DNA of 64,000 nt. Source: an uncultured Alphaproteobacteria bacterium. Lineage in GTDB: Bacteria > Pseudomonadota > Alphaproteobacteria > Rhodobacterales > Rhodobacteraceae. The notes beneath the pieces are model-generated. The model worked only from the letters and a program-made list of their open reading frames with translations, had not been told where the DNA came from and ran no database searches. Both the position numbers and the translations under genes were made by a program. The stretch's first letter is position 1, and every line of letters begins with the position of its first letter. Positions 34,817-45,398 of the stretch are shown in pieces. The stretch lies in the NCBI GenBank assembly GCA_902586885.1, contig CACIJG010000007.1, forward strand, positions 21,893 through 85,892, given 5' to 3'.

Positions 34817-36419
34817 AGTGTCTCACTCCTGTAAACACCATTTTTTGATTTAATCTATTTGCTGTCTCTATTATTTCTTCATCTTTCTTAGATCCACCAG
34901 GCTGTATGATATTAAAAACCCCATTTTCAGCTGCTATCTCTAAAGAATCAGAAAAAGGGAAAAAAGCATCTGATGCTAAGCCTAAGCTTTCATTAATACT
35001 CTTTTTATTTAATGCTTGGTAATTATCATTATTGTTTTGAATCGCTATTTTTACACTTCTAACTCTATTAGTCTGTCCTGCGCCAAAACCGGTTGTATGA
35101 AAATTTCTACCTAATACAATAGCATTAGATTTAACATGCTTTACTATCTTCCAAAGAAAAAGAAGATTTTCTAATTCACTTTTGGTAGGTTTTGATTTTG
35201 TTACAATTTTAAAATTAGCGGTGTTATAAGAAAATATATCCGCTGTCTGAATTAAATTTCCTCCAATGACAGACTTCAGTTCATCTCTATTTACAAGTTT
35301 TCCGTTAAAGTTTTTAATTTTAACAACTTTGAGATTTTTCTTAGCTGAAAAAACGTTTAAAGCTTCTAGATCAAAGTCACTGGCGCATACAATTTCTGTA
35401 AAAGTTGAAGAAATTTTTTTTGCAAGCTTTTCATCTACTGTTCTATTAATACTTACGATTCCCCCAAAAGCCGATACTGCATCACAATTCAAAGCGTTTA
35501 AATAAGCGTCAGTCGCATTATCTGAAACAGCCACTCCACAAGGATTATTATGTTTAATGATGGCAGAGGCAGGTTTATCGTAGAGATTTAAATCTGACAA
35601 AACTTTATAGGCAGCAGTAATGTCCATCAAATTATTAAAAGATAAACTTTCTCCTCTAATTAAAGAAAAATCGTTGTTTTCATCAATAGCAAGAGAGCTT
35701 CTAACATAGGTTGCTTTTTGGTGAGGATTTTCTCCATATTTAAGATTAAAACCCACTTTTCCACCTAACACTCTTTTGCTAATATCGTCCATATCACCGT
35801 TTTTTAGCATCCATTCACTTATAAGCCCGTCATAATAAGCCGTCTCGATAAACGCTTTACCAGCTAAAACTCTTCTTAAATCCAATCCGACTCTGCCATT
35901 ATTTTCATTAAATTCATCTTCGATTTTCCTGTAATCATTTACATCTGTTAAGACCGTTACACTATTGAAGTTTTTTGCTGCTGCTCTGATCAGAGCAACA
36001 CCTCCTATATCAATATTTTCTATTATTTCTTTTTCGATATTTTTATCTTTCACTTTCTCTTCAAAGGGATATAGGTTTACTACCACCAGATCTATAGGTC
36101 TTAAACCTCTCTTTTTAATTTCTTTTACACTTCCAGCATCTTGTCTGTCGAAAAGGATTGGTGCGTGAATGCCAGGGTGAAGTGTTTTCACTCTACCATT
36201 TAAAATCTCTGGAAATCCTGTTAAATCTGATACCTCTTTTGCCTCATAACCGTTTTTAATAAGAAATCGTGAGGTTCCTCCAGTAGAAATAATTTCTATT
36301 TTTCGCTTTGACAGGACATTTACCAAATCCAAAAGTTTACTTTTATTGCTAACGCTAATAAGAGCTCTCTTAATTTTTACAGATCCATCTTTCAAGCCGA
36401 AACCACCTTTAAGGTCCAT
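34806..36419 (-). CDS. purH: Bifunctional AICAR transformylase / IMP cyclohydrolase
   Basis: Enzyme of up to 537 residues that does the last two steps of IMP synthesis. The N-terminal cyclohydrolase (about 14-200) has IKRALISVSNKSKLLDLV, GTSRFL and DLVVVNLYPFEEK. The C-terminal transformylase has RYGENPHQ-like KYGENPHQKA and the KHNNPCGVAVS catalytic segment, and ends with GVRHFSH. Two starts are possible: ATG 36419, or TTG 36395 with AGGTGG 7 bases upstream and a TTGA overlap with the heparinase-family stop. The longer form is given. Confidence 0.95.
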   Translation of the reverse strand: MDLKGGFGLKDGSVKIKRALISVSNKSKLLDLVNVLSKRKIEIISTGGTSRFLIKNGYEAKEVSDLTGFPEILNGRVKTLHPGIHAPILFDRQDAGSVKEIKKRGLRPIDLVVVNLYPFEEKVKDKNIEKEIIENIDIGGVALIRAAAKNFNSVTVLTDVNDYRKIEDEFNENNGRVGLDLRRVLAGKAFIETAYYDGLISEWMLKNGDMDDISKRVLGGKVGFNLKYGENPHQKATYVRSSLAIDENNDFSLIRGESLSFNNLMDITAAYKVLSDLNLYDKPASAIIKHNNPCGVAVSDNATDAYLNALNCDAVSAFGGIVSINRTVDEKLAKKISSTFTEIVCASDFDLEALNVFSAKKNLKVVKIKNFNGKLVNRDELKSVIGGNLIQTADIFSYNTANFKIVTKSKPTKSELENLLFLWKIVKHVKSNAIVLGRNFHTTGFGAGQTNRVRSVKIAIQNNNDNYQALNKKSINESLGLASDAFFPFSDSLEIAAENGVFNIIQPGGSKKDEEIIETANRLNQKMVFTGVRHFSH

Positions 36420-38062
36420 TTAATTTCACCACCACATTTTTTGTAAATGTTTTCTAATACTATTTTTTTTGTTTTGTGCGGTTCATAAAAATCATCTATG
36501 TGTATTGAGTCTTCAATGTTTATCTTTGCTCCTTCTACACTAAAGCTAAGTATATGGCCACTCTGTAAATCAAACAATATTTCGTCTCTGTTTCTGCGAA
36601 ATTTCATTTTATGGTGTATATGAAAATGAACAGATAAATTGTATTCTTTTAAATTATCCCCTCTTGTTTCATCTACTAAATCCAAAAAATCTACACCTTC
36701 TACTAAGCCTCCCGATAAATCTGCACTTATTTTTCTCCCGACATTCACTCCATAGTCTTTTGCGTATGCATCATGAAAAAGTTCCAGAGATTTTCTTGTA
36801 AGGGTTTTGTTTCTCTCTAGAGAAGTTTTCTTTGGCCCGCTTTTTAAATAATAGTCTGATAATTGTCCCCAAAACTTTCTGGCAAATGAGCATTGCGACT
36901 TGTGATTAACCAACAAAACATTGTGTGCTTTTGAGCTTTGACAATATTTCCTGTATTTAACACCGAAACGACTACCGCCACCACAATTTACAAAGATCGG
37001 CTCTTTTCCAAAGTTCAATTCAAAAGAAGAAAATCCAGCATGAGCATTTCTTATTTTTTTTCCATACCTTGGGATTTCTGTATCTATCAAAATCGATACC
37101 CTGCCCCCTTCTATCTTATCAAAGCCAGCTATATTATTATGTTTTATAATATTTCTGTTTTTGGTAAAATTTGAATTAATCATGAAATCTTTGTACCTGC
37201 CCACTGACCCGCCATGGGCGCTAATAAGATTTCCATTGTTAAACTGTAGATGTCTTATCGCTGCCGCAAGCTGATTTGTAGTTTCTCTCTGTAGTCTTAA
37301 ATCCTGTTTTATTGGTTTGCTTTTTATTTCTGATAAGATTAATTGGCTCTCCATAGCCATTAGATATATATCGAGTATCTCCTGCGGGTTTCTGATTAAT
37401 CCCTTTTCTACTTCCTTTAGGTACTGTTTTAAATCTCTTGAAAAAAGTTTAGCATAAAGTAAAATCTTATTCTCCTTAACATCAAGGATATAGCTGGAAA
37501 TAATAAGGCCTTGAGTTAGATGTAATCTTTCGAAAACATCATTGATGAAAGGCCTTAATGTTTTTATATAAAGAAAATCAACTTTAAGTATATTTTCTAC
37601 TTTTTTTCTAAGCTCTTTGTTAAGCGCGCTTTTTAAAAAAAGAAAATTCTTTGATATTGATCTTAATCTGTCAGTTGCAGGAAACATATCTTTTCTAACT
37701 TTATCAAACGGGAATTTTTCAATCCAAAGAGCTGTTTTTTCTCTTGATTGATGACCATTTAATGCTGATAGATCGCTCAGCCAATCCAGGCCATTTATTG
37801 CCCTTTCCACTTCTCTCGAAAAAAGTTGAATTTTCCACGGAGTATCAGTTTCTACATCCAGTTTAACATTTGCAAAAACAAAGTTTTTTTCTAAAAGCAT
37901 CTTGCCAATATTTTGATCTCCATAAGATCCAAATATTAAACTTCTTCTTTGACCAAAACGGGGTTTTAAAAACTCAATTCTCGAAAAAAAACCGGCTAAA
38001 GTTTTTCCTATAATCTTAATTGCTAAACTCAAAAGAATCTGAAAATTAAACCCATTGCTCAT
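36392..38062 (-). CDS. Heparinase II/III-family protein
   Basis: A 556-residue protein with an N-terminal alpha-toroid part (about 1-300) and a C-terminal beta-sandwich (about 320-556). The segment ANAHGG-like NLISAHGGSVGRY near 280 and DIPRYGKKIRNAHAGFSSFEL-like region near 320-350 fit the family. There is no signal peptide, so a classical extracellular polysaccharide lyase role is doubtful. It sits between rsmB and purH, a standard alphaproteobacterial arrangement in which the function is unknown. It overlaps purH by 28 bases. Confidence 0.8.
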   Translation of the reverse strand: MSNGFNFQILLSLAIKIIGKTLAGFFSRIEFLKPRFGQRRSLIFGSYGDQNIGKMLLEKNFVFANVKLDVETDTPWKIQLFSREVERAINGLDWLSDLSALNGHQSREKTALWIEKFPFDKVRKDMFPATDRLRSISKNFLFLKSALNKELRKKVENILKVDFLYIKTLRPFINDVFERLHLTQGLIISSYILDVKENKILLYAKLFSRDLKQYLKEVEKGLIRNPQEILDIYLMAMESQLILSEIKSKPIKQDLRLQRETTNQLAAAIRHLQFNNGNLISAHGGSVGRYKDFMINSNFTKNRNIIKHNNIAGFDKIEGGRVSILIDTEIPRYGKKIRNAHAGFSSFELNFGKEPIFVNCGGGSRFGVKYRKYCQSSKAHNVLLVNHKSQCSFARKFWGQLSDYYLKSGPKKTSLERNKTLTRKSLELFHDAYAKDYGVNVGRKISADLSGGLVEGVDFLDLVDETRGDNLKEYNLSVHFHIHHKMKFRRNRDEILFDLQSGHILSFSVEGAKINIEDSIHIDDFYEPHKTKKIVLENIYKKCGGEIKWTLKVVSA

Positions 38063-38064
38063 CT

Positions 38065-39381
38065 TTATTTCTCTTCCTGTGATTTTATATAAGCTATGTA
38101 AAATCCATCCACCCAGCCTTTGTCGGAAAGCATATGCGGCAAAACTCTTATACCACCATTTTTGTCGATATTACTCTGATCCAAATGAAAACCATTCACA
38201 TCTGCATGAACCTGTTTAAATGTTGTGTTAATCTTTAAGAACCTTAATATTTGATCTTCTCCTTCTTCTCTAAGAAGAGAACATACAGAGTATATTATCA
38301 AACCACCCTTTGATATCCAGTTTGCGGAAGACTGTAGGAGATTTTTTTGCATCTTTAAAAGGTTTTTTAACCTTTTATAAGGATCAAGAAACATTAGGTC
38401 CGGGTTTTTACTTAAAGTACCAGTAGAGGTACAGGGCGGATCAAGAAGTATATAGTCGTATTTTTTTTTTGGTGTAAACTTAAAGACATCTTCGCAGACC
38501 AAATCCACCTTGTAACCGAGTCTACTTATGTTTTCCTTCATCACACTTATTCTTGATGGTGATTTGTCTATTGCCGTAACTTTCGCACCTCTATCAAGTA
38601 ATTGAAATGTTTTTCCTCCAGGAGCACAGCATACATCTAAAACATTTTTATTTATTAAATTTTTGTTTATTAATGAAACAGGGAGAGATGCAGAAAAATT
38701 TTGTATCCACCAATGACCTTCTGAAAAACCTTTCATTTTAGCAATGCTATCATTTTGTTTGAGCCTTATGCATCCCGGGTAAAGCTCAACAAAAGAGCTT
38801 TTATCAAAAAAACTACTGGTCTTCTTTTCGTTTTTTAAAACTATATCAAGAGAGGAATTCAAAGAGAAAATAAATTCCATTTTTTTTACCTCTTTTTCAG
38901 AGTATTGATTTAAAAGCTTTTCCCGGAAATTTGCCTCAAACTGACTGTAAGGCGTAAAATTTTTTTCTAACAAATGTTTAAAGCTAGAATGAATAAAATG
39001 TTTTATGTAGGCTATGCTGCTGGAGGTTTTTTTGTCTTTAGAAGCTAAAATTGGAAAGCTCTTCAAAATTTCTGCCTTTCTACCCTTTCTAATAAAAACT
39101 TCTGTAACAACAAGACGCAATATACAGAGAAGCTCCAGCCTAATTCTTGATTTCTTGTTTTTTTTTATCCAAATATCAATAGAGATGATATTTTTTAATG
39201 TTTTCAAAACTAAGTCGTTACATTTAGCTTTTTCTGATGCTGAAAGAGATTTATAACCTACCTGCAAGGAATTTTTGGCTATCTTCAATGAAACTTTTTT
39301 TTTAAATATCTGTATCAATATTTTATACGCTGCCTCAAATCTAGAGCGGTTTATCGGTGTAACGTTTTCAATGATATTCAT
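38065..39381 (-). CDS. rsmB: 16S rRNA (cytosine-C5) methyltransferase, RsmB family
   Basis: SAM-dependent methyltransferase of 438 residues. An N-terminal NusB-like RNA-binding part (about 1-150) precedes the catalytic domain. The SAM site is DVCCAPGGKTFQLL (about 246-259), the motif IV Cys is in LLDPPCTSTGTL and the second catalytic Cys in IYSVCSLLREEG. RsmB methylates C967 of 16S rRNA in E. coli. It precedes the heparinase-family and purH genes by 2 bp and is divergent from the SDHAF4-like gene. Confidence 0.9.
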   Translation of the reverse strand: MNIIENVTPINRSRFEAAYKILIQIFKKKVSLKIAKNSLQVGYKSLSASEKAKCNDLVLKTLKNIISIDIWIKKNKKSRIRLELLCILRLVVTEVFIRKGRKAEILKSFPILASKDKKTSSSIAYIKHFIHSSFKHLLEKNFTPYSQFEANFREKLLNQYSEKEVKKMEFIFSLNSSLDIVLKNEKKTSSFFDKSSFVELYPGCIRLKQNDSIAKMKGFSEGHWWIQNFSASLPVSLINKNLINKNVLDVCCAPGGKTFQLLDRGAKVTAIDKSPSRISVMKENISRLGYKVDLVCEDVFKFTPKKKYDYILLDPPCTSTGTLSKNPDLMFLDPYKRLKNLLKMQKNLLQSSANWISKGGLIIYSVCSLLREEGEDQILRFLKINTTFKQVHADVNGFHLDQSNIDKNGGIRVLPHMLSDKGWVDGFYIAYIKSQEEK

Positions 39382-39459
39382 AATTACAGGTTATTTGATT
39401 TTTAAAAAAAAATATCTATTCTTATTGTGTATTAATAGTAATTAAATACCAGGAATTTT

Positions 39460-39633
39460 ATGGCCCGTGAAAAGATTTTTGACCAACAGTCTAAAAGGGC
39501 TCGTGAAGAGGCGTTGGTTAGAAGAAAAAAGGATAAGGATAAGGCTTTGCCCAGAGAAATTAAAGGTAGGGGCGGTTTAGAGCCTACCCGATATGGTGAT
39601 TGGGAGGTCAAAGGAATAACTTCAGATTTCTAG
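39460..39633 (+). CDS. SDHAF4-like (DUF1674) succinate dehydrogenase assembly factor
   Basis: A 57-residue protein with AGGA 5 bases upstream of ATG 39460. The C-terminal EPTRYGDWEVKGITSDF matches the DUF1674/SDHAF4 signature, in which the mitochondrial homologue assists assembly of the flavinylated SdhA subunit. The N-terminal half is basic and disordered. Its small size makes it easy to miss. It is divergent from rsmB and followed by a terminator. Confidence 0.85.
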   Translation: MAREKIFDQQSKRAREEALVRRKKDKDKALPREIKGRGGLEPTRYGDWEVKGITSDF

Positions 39634-39707
39634 TCTTACATTTTTATCTATTGTTTTAGAAGCAAAAATGAATTATAAGATCAGAAATTTTGGCTTGTAG
39701 AAAAACC

Positions 39708-39730
39708 GGGCTCCTGAGCCCTTTTTTTTT
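39708..39730 (+). terminator. Rho-independent terminator after the SDHAF4-like gene
   Basis: GGGCT (39708-39712) pairs with AGCCC (39717-39721) around a 4-base loop, followed directly by nine T. It stops transcription of the SDHAF4-like gene just before rimP, so rimP-nusA must be driven by read-through or by a promoter inside this gap. Confidence 0.85.
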
Positions 39731-39740
39731 GGGTTAACAT

Positions 39741-40235
39741 GTGATTAATTTGATAGCAAATACAGTTTTAGAAAAGAAAGTATACGACGTTTTAAGCTCT
39801 TTTTTTAATGATAAAAAACTCTTGCTTGTAAAAATAGTTCATTCAGAAGGAAAAAATTCTAAATTGGAATTATATTTGGATAAATTAGAGGGAAAGGTTA
39901 GTGTTGAAGAGTGCGCACATATTGCTAGAGAAGTATCCTCTCTTTTAGAGGTTGAGGATGTAATTGAAGGCGCATATAGATTAGAAATTTCTTCCCCGGG
40001 AATAGACAGAAGCCTAACTCGCATAGAAGATTTTTCAAAATATAAAAACTTTAATGTAAAAGTGGTTAAAGGTAACGCTACTGTAAAAGGAGAGCTTGCA
40101 GGATATTCATCTAAATCAGTCAATATACGTAATAAAAGCGGTGTATCAAATATAGAAATTTCAGACATAAAAGACATAAAATTAGACATAGATAAAATGA
40201 GTTTAGAAAATTTAAAGAAAATGGAGTCGTTATGA
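39741..40235 (+). CDS. rimP: Ribosome maturation factor RimP
   Basis: A 164-residue factor needed for 30S maturation. The SSPGIDRSLTRIEDFSKY segment (near 83-100) is the family hallmark, followed by the SH3-like C-terminal domain. GTG 39741 is the start; an ATG two bases before it runs straight into a stop. It overlaps nusA by 4 bases (ATGA), the classic rimP-nusA-ylxR-infB operon. The start is only 10 bases after the terminator's T-run. Confidence 0.93.
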   Translation: MINLIANTVLEKKVYDVLSSFFNDKKLLLVKIVHSEGKNSKLELYLDKLEGKVSVEECAHIAREVSSLLEVEDVIEGAYRLEISSPGIDRSLTRIEDFSKYKNFNVKVVKGNATVKGELAGYSSKSVNIRNKSGVSNIEISDIKDIKLDIDKMSLENLKKMESL

Positions 40236-41824
40236 GCATAACATCAGCCAATAAGCTTGAGCTAATTCAAATCGCTGAAGCTGTAGCAAAAGAAAAATTA
40301 ATTGATCCTACTTTAGTAATAGAGGCGATGGAAGAAAGTTTAGCGAAAGCTGCAAAATCTAAATACGGTCAAGAATATGATATCAGGGCTACTATAGATA
40401 GAAATTCTGGGGGTGTAAGAATGGTGCGTTGCAGAAAAGTGGTTGAATCCATTGAAAACCATTTTGTCGAGATCATCCTAGAGGATGCTCTGAAAATAAA
40501 ATCAGACGCAAAAATAGATGATTTTATAGAAGACGAACTTCCGCCTCTTGATTTTGGAAGAATTGCGGCTCAGGCAGCAAAACAAATAATTGTTCAAAAA
40601 GTAAGAGAGGCCGATAGAGCGAGGCAATTCGAGGAATATAAAGATAAAGTGGGCCAAATTATAAATGGTCAAGTCAAAAGAGTGGAATACGGAAACGTAA
40701 TTGTAGACCTTGGAAGAGCAGAAGCTGTATTGAAAAGAGATCAGCTGATCAGAAGAGAAATTTTACGGGTCGGTGACCGAGTAAGAGCCTACATTAAAGA
40801 GGTAAAGGAAGATACAAGAGGGCCTCAAATATTTTTATCGAGAACAAACTCTGAGTTCTTAGTGGAACTATTTAAAATGGAAGTACCCGAAATATATGAT
40901 GGAATAATAAATATAAAAACTGTAGCTCGAGACCCTGGAAGCAGAGCAAAAATAGGTGTCTTATCTCATGACAATTCCATAGACCCGGTAGGGGCATGTG
41001 TGGGTATGAGGGGTAGTAGGGTACAAGCAGTAGTTAATGAATTACAAGGTGAGAAAATAGATATAATTCCTTGGAACGATGATGCCCCAACCTTTCTTGT
41101 TAACGCCTTACAGCCTGCAGAAGTGAGCAAGGTTGTATTAGATGAAGATGCTAAACGGATAGAAGTAGTTGTTCCCAACGATCAACTATCTCTTGCAATA
41201 GGTCGTCGAGGGCAAAATGTTAGATTAGCTAGCCAATTAACGGAGTTTGATATTGATATATTGACTGAAGAAGACGAGTCTCAGAGACGGCAAGAGGAGT
41301 TTAGTCAGAGATCTTCGCTGTTTATGGAACACCTTAATGTTGACGAAATGGTTGCACAATTACTTGTTTCGGAAGGCTTTTCTACTTTGGAAGAAGTAGC
41401 CTTTGTTGATGAAAGCGAAATAAGCTCGATAGATGGGTTTGATAAAGAAACAGCTATTGAGCTTCAAGAAAGAGCGAAGGATCATATTGATAGTTTAAAT
41501 AAAAAATCACTAGAATCAGCAAAATCTAAGGGTGCGGAGGATGATTTGCTCAGTTTTGAAGGGTTGAACCCGCAAATGTTAGATGTTCTAGTAAACGATG
41601 GTATTAAGTCTTTAAAGGATTTCGCAACATGCGCCGATTGGGAGCTTGCAGGAGGTTACACCTCTAAGGACGGTAAACGAGTTAAAGATGAAGGCCTTTT
41701 GGAAAAGTTTGATATGACTTTAGGGGAGGCTCAACAATTAATTATGAAAGCGAGGGAAATGGTGGGCTTGGTTTCTAAGGAAGAGTCAGAAGATATAATA
41801 AAATCTCTCAAGGCAGATGATTAA
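40232..41824 (+). CDS. nusA: Transcription elongation/antitermination factor NusA
   Basis: A 530-residue RNA polymerase factor. N-terminal domain (about 1-130), S1 domain (about 135-200, GQIINGQVKRVEYGN), KH1 (VGACVGMRGSRVQAVV near 250) and KH2 (IAIGRRGQNVRLASQ near 320) are present. The C-terminal part has two helix-hairpin-helix-like repeats (about 370-520), as in other alphaproteobacteria. It acts in pausing, termination and rRNA antitermination. ATGA overlap with rimP. Confidence 0.95.
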   Translation: MSITSANKLELIQIAEAVAKEKLIDPTLVIEAMEESLAKAAKSKYGQEYDIRATIDRNSGGVRMVRCRKVVESIENHFVEIILEDALKIKSDAKIDDFIEDELPPLDFGRIAAQAAKQIIVQKVREADRARQFEEYKDKVGQIINGQVKRVEYGNVIVDLGRAEAVLKRDQLIRREILRVGDRVRAYIKEVKEDTRGPQIFLSRTNSEFLVELFKMEVPEIYDGIINIKTVARDPGSRAKIGVLSHDNSIDPVGACVGMRGSRVQAVVNELQGEKIDIIPWNDDAPTFLVNALQPAEVSKVVLDEDAKRIEVVVPNDQLSLAIGRRGQNVRLASQLTEFDIDILTEEDESQRRQEEFSQRSSLFMEHLNVDEMVAQLLVSEGFSTLEEVAFVDESEISSIDGFDKETAIELQERAKDHIDSLNKKSLESAKSKGAEDDLLSFEGLNPQMLDVLVNDGIKSLKDFATCADWELAGGYTSKDGKRVKDEGLLEKFDMTLGEAQQLIMKAREMVGLVSKEESEDIIKSLKADD

Positions 41825-41840
41825 AGTCTGGTAAAATTTT

Positions 41841-42422
41841 TTGAAAAAAAAATTAACTAATATCTCTGATAAATGCTTTTTAACTGGAGAACATCTGGAA
41901 AAAACCACTTCATTAAGGTTTGCATTGTCTCCAACAAGCGAAATTGTTCCTGATTGTTACAATAAGCTCGCGGGCAGAGGGTTTTGGGTTAGACCTGAAA
42001 AAAGAACTCTTCAACTTTTAGTAAGAAGCAAAAAACTGGCTACTTATTTTGGAAAGAGAGTTTTTGTTAACCCTAATATATGTGAAATAGTAAAAAATTT
42101 GCTGACTAGAAAGATTTTAAAGCAATTGTCTTTGGCAAGGAAAGCTGGTTTATTGGTTATTGGGTCTGATTCAATAAAAAGCTCTTTTAACACTGGCAAG
42201 CTATGTTTAGTTATATCTGTCAAGGGAGCTAAAAACTTAACTCTCGGTCAAAACCATGACAATGATCAAGTTTACTATTCTTCAGACTTATTTACAAAAC
42301 TTGATTTTGAGGAAGCTATAAATAAAAAAAACGTACAATATTTGGGTATTTTGTGTAAAAAATTTAAAAAAACTATTCAAGACGATCTAAATAAATTAAA
42401 AGATGTTATCGATTTTAATTAA
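41841..42422 (+). CDS. YlxR (DUF448) / L7Ae-like RNA-binding protein
   Basis: A 193-residue fusion: N-terminal YlxR domain (about 8-85) with the KLAGRGFWVRPEK motif, then an L7Ae-like domain (about 95-185) with LLVIGSDSIKSS. In most bacteria YlxR and the L7Ae-like protein (YlxQ) are separate genes between nusA and infB; the alphaproteobacterial fusion is common. It binds RNA and may affect RNase P or rRNA. The start is TTG 41841, with a weak ribosome-binding site; translation coupling from nusA is likely. Confidence 0.82.
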   Translation: MKKKLTNISDKCFLTGEHLEKTTSLRFALSPTSEIVPDCYNKLAGRGFWVRPEKRTLQLLVRSKKLATYFGKRVFVNPNICEIVKNLLTRKILKQLSLARKAGLLVIGSDSIKSSFNTGKLCLVISVKGAKNLTLGQNHDNDQVYYSSDLFTKLDFEEAINKKNVQYLGILCKKFKKTIQDDLNKLKDVIDFN

Positions 42423-42441
42423 TTTTTGTGACTGAAAAAAT

Positions 42442-44826
42442 ATGAATGAAAACCACAATAAAGAAAACAAACCCAAAGTTATTGGCTTAAAGGCAGTTTC
42501 GAGCACCGTGAAACAAAGCTTTTCACACGGGCGCTCAAAGTCTGTGGTTGTCGAAACGAAAAAAAAGAAGGTTTTTTTCACAAAAAAGACACCTGAAATT
42601 GAAAAGAAAAACGAAGAGGTCAGCGAGGTTATTGTTGCTTCAGAGAATTCTTCCAGTGAAGAGATTTTAAGAAAGAAAAAGGCTATTGAGGCTTCTAAGG
42701 CTCAAGAAAAAGAACAGCTTGAAAAGTCTGAGAAAGATAGAACAGAGGAATCAAAAACCGTAAAAAATGAAGAGAACTTTCCTATTGATAAAAATGATAC
42801 TATTAATCAAAAAAAGAGAGCTAAAACTGAGACTTCATCAAAAAACTCATTATATGAAAATAAAAATAGAGATGAGGGCGACCGGTCAAAATTTAAAGCA
42901 AACAAACTAAATGAAAACAAAAGGCGGTCAGGCAAAATTACTATCACTCAGGCATTAGGTGATGATACTGGCAGGCAAAGATCGATAGCTTCTTTAAGAA
43001 GGAGACAAGAAAAAGAAAAAAGGCAAATGATGGAGACCTCTCAGGAAAGAGAGAAAATAGTAAGAGATGTTCAAATTCCAGACACCCCTCTTACCGTTCA
43101 GGAGCTCGCCAACAGGATGGCAGAAAGATCAGCTGATTTAGTAAAAAAATTAATGACTAATGGTATAATGGCAACAAAAAACCAACCGATTGATATCGAT
43201 ACAGCGACACTTTTAGTTGAAGAATTTGGTCATAAGCCCGTCAGGGTATCTGAAGCAGACGTAGAAGATGTTATAATTAATATTGATGATACAAATGAAG
43301 AAAATAAAACTTCTAGGCCACCGATTATAACCATAATGGGTCATGTAGATCATGGGAAGACAAGTCTTTTAGACGCTCTCAGAAAAACCAACGTTGTTAA
43401 CACTGAGGCCGGTGGAATTACCCAACATATCGGAGCCTACCAAATAGAAACGGTAAAAAAGCAAAAATTAACGTTTCTTGACACTCCGGGTCACGAAGCT
43501 TTTAGCAATATGCGGTCTAGAGGTGCTAATATTACTGACATAATTGTTCTTGTGGTAGCTGCTGATGACAGTGTGAAACCTCAAACAATAGAAGCCATAA
43601 ATCATGCGAAAGCATCAGAAGTTCCCATTATTGTTGCTATAAATAAGATAGATAAGGAAGGAGCTGATCCGAATAAAGTTAGAACAGAGCTACTCCAACA
43701 CAGCGTTATTGTGGAAAGTATGTCTGGTGAAGTCCTGGAAACAGAGATTTCGGCAACCAAGGGAACGGGTCTTGATAAACTGATAGACAATATTATCCTT
43801 CAGTCAGAATTGTTGGAACTTAAAGCAAACCCTAATCGACCGGCTGAGGGAACTGTTGTTGAAGCAAAGTTGGACATGGGCCGAGGTCCAGTAGCAACCG
43901 TTTTAGTTCAGAAAGGAACCCTGAAAAAGGGAGATATATTTGTTGTTGGGGAACAGTGGGGGAAAGTGAGAGCGCTGTTTAACGATAAAAAAGGAAATGT
44001 AGAAGAGGCGTATCCATCTTCGCCTGTTGAAATTTTAGGGATTAATGGAACACCAGAAGCCGGGGATATATTAAATGTATTACCAAATGAGGCTAAAGCT
44101 AGAGAAATAGCAACATACAGGGAGCAAACTTTAAAAAACAAAAAAAACTCTCTCAGTATGGGCTCCTCTTTAGATCAGCTTCTAGCTAAGGCAAAAGAAG
44201 ATGAGAATCTATCAGTATTACCGATAATTGTTAAGTCTGATGTAAGAGGCTCAAGTGAGGCAATTATTCAAGCTATGGAAAAAATAAAAAATGAAGAGGT
44301 AGAGGTTAGGGTGGTACACTCTGGTGTAGGTGCAATTACAGAAAGTGATATAACTTTGGCGATCTCATCTAAATCAATTATAATAGGTTTTAATGTACGA
44401 GCAAATTCTGCCGCAAGAGAAAGCGCATCTCAAAAAAATATTGATATAAGATATTACTCAATAATCTATGATCTTGTTGACGATATTACAAAGGCAGCTG
44501 AAGGACTCCTAAGTCCAGAGGTTAAAGAAAATTTTATTGGCTATGCAAAAATAAAAGAGGTTTTTAAAATCACTGGTGTAGGAAGAATAGCGGGTTGTAT
44601 AATTACTGAAGGGTTAGCTAAAAGGGATGTTGGGGTTAGGTTATTAAGGGATGATATTGTTATCCATACTGGGAAACTAAAGACACTAAAGCGCTTCAAA
44701 GACGAGGTCAAAGAGGTTCAGTCTGGCCAAGAATGCGGAATGGCTTTCGAGTCTTATGAGGATATAAGAGAAAATGACGTCATAGAGATTTTTACTACCC
44801 AAGAAATATCTAGAACTTTAAATTAA
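42442..44826 (+). CDS. infB: Translation initiation factor IF-2
   Basis: GTPase of 794 residues that brings initiator tRNA to the 30S subunit. A long, charged, low-complexity N-terminal region (about 1-210) is followed by the IF2_N helical domain (about 215-270). The G domain has [16 protein letters not shown] and NKID. C-terminal domains II-IV complete it, ending with the IF2 C2 domain that binds fMet-tRNA. Last gene of the rimP-nusA-ylxR operon; the usual rbfA is not downstream, and hslV follows 14 bp later. Confidence 0.95.
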   Translation: MNENHNKENKPKVIGLKAVSSTVKQSFSHGRSKSVVVETKKKKVFFTKKTPEIEKKNEEVSEVIVASENSSSEEILRKKKAIEASKAQEKEQLEKSEKDRTEESKTVKNEENFPIDKNDTINQKKRAKTETSSKNSLYENKNRDEGDRSKFKANKLNENKRRSGKITITQALGDDTGRQRSIASLRRRQEKEKRQMMETSQEREKIVRDVQIPDTPLTVQELANRMAERSADLVKKLMTNGIMATKNQPIDIDTATLLVEEFGHKPVRVSEADVEDVIINIDDTNEENKTSRPPIITIMGHVDHGKTSLLDALRKTNVVNTEAGGITQHIGAYQIETVKKQKLTFLDTPGHEAFSNMRSRGANITDIIVLVVAADDSVKPQTIEAINHAKASEVPIIVAINKIDKEGADPNKVRTELLQHSVIVESMSGEVLETEISATKGTGLDKLIDNIILQSELLELKANPNRPAEGTVVEAKLDMGRGPVATVLVQKGTLKKGDIFVVGEQWGKVRALFNDKKGNVEEAYPSSPVEILGINGTPEAGDILNVLPNEAKAREIATYREQTLKNKKNSLSMGSSLDQLLAKAKEDENLSVLPIIVKSDVRGSSEAIIQAMEKIKNEEVEVRVVHSGVGAITESDITLAISSKSIIIGFNVRANSAARESASQKNIDIRYYSIIYDLVDDITKAAEGLLSPEVKENFIGYAKIKEVFKITGVGRIAGCIITEGLAKRDVGVRLLRDDIVIHTGKLKTLKRFKDEVKEVQSGQECGMAFESYEDIRENDVIEIFTTQEISRTLN

Positions 44827-44840
44827 TAAGACAATCAGTT

Positions 44841-45398
44841 ATGAGCTCTTTACACGGAACTACAATTATAGGTGTACGAAAAAACAATAGAGTCACAATT
44901 GCTGGAGATGGACAAGTAAGTCTGGGTAATACGGTTATTAAAAGTACCGCAAGAAAAATAAGAGTAATTGCTAACGAAGGTTTTAAGGTTGTATCTGGTT
45001 TTGCTGGCTCTACTGCAGATGCTTTCACACTCATAGAGAGGCTAGAAAAAAAATTGGAAAACTACCCGGGTCAATTATCAAAAGCTTGTGTGGAGTTAGC
45101 CAAGGATTGGAGAACCGACAAATACTTAAGGAATCTTGAAGCTATGATGATAGTATCTGACGGAATAGATTTACTAATTATAACTGGATCAGGAGACGTT
45201 CTTGAACCAGAAAATAATATCGCAGCTGTAGGCTCAGGCGGAAATTTTGCGTTAGCAGCGGCCAAAGCTTTATATAAAAAAAACAATGATCCTGAAAAGA
45301 TAGCTGTTGAGGCATTGAAAATTGCTTCAGAAATTTGTGTGTTTACAAACAATAACATCGTTTATGAAACCCTGGAGGGTAATAAAATTGATAAATGA
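44841..45398 (+). CDS. hslV: ATP-dependent protease subunit HslV
   Basis: Proteasome-like protease of 185 residues. The catalytic Thr is in HGTTIIGV; the Met-to-Thr propeptide is short, as usual. The [15 protein letters not shown] front and [17 protein letters not shown] stretch are conserved. HslV makes two hexameric rings capped by HslU and degrades misfolded or regulatory proteins. Its stop lies inside the start region of hslU, so the two are translationally coupled. Confidence 0.96.
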   Translation: MSSLHGTTIIGVRKNNRVTIAGDGQVSLGNTVIKSTARKIRVIANEGFKVVSGFAGSTADAFTLIERLEKKLENYPGQLSKACVELAKDWRTDKYLRNLEAMMIVSDGIDLLIITGSGDVLEPENNIAAVGSGGNFALAAAKALYKKNNDPEKIAVEALKIASEICVFTNNNIVYETLEGNKIDK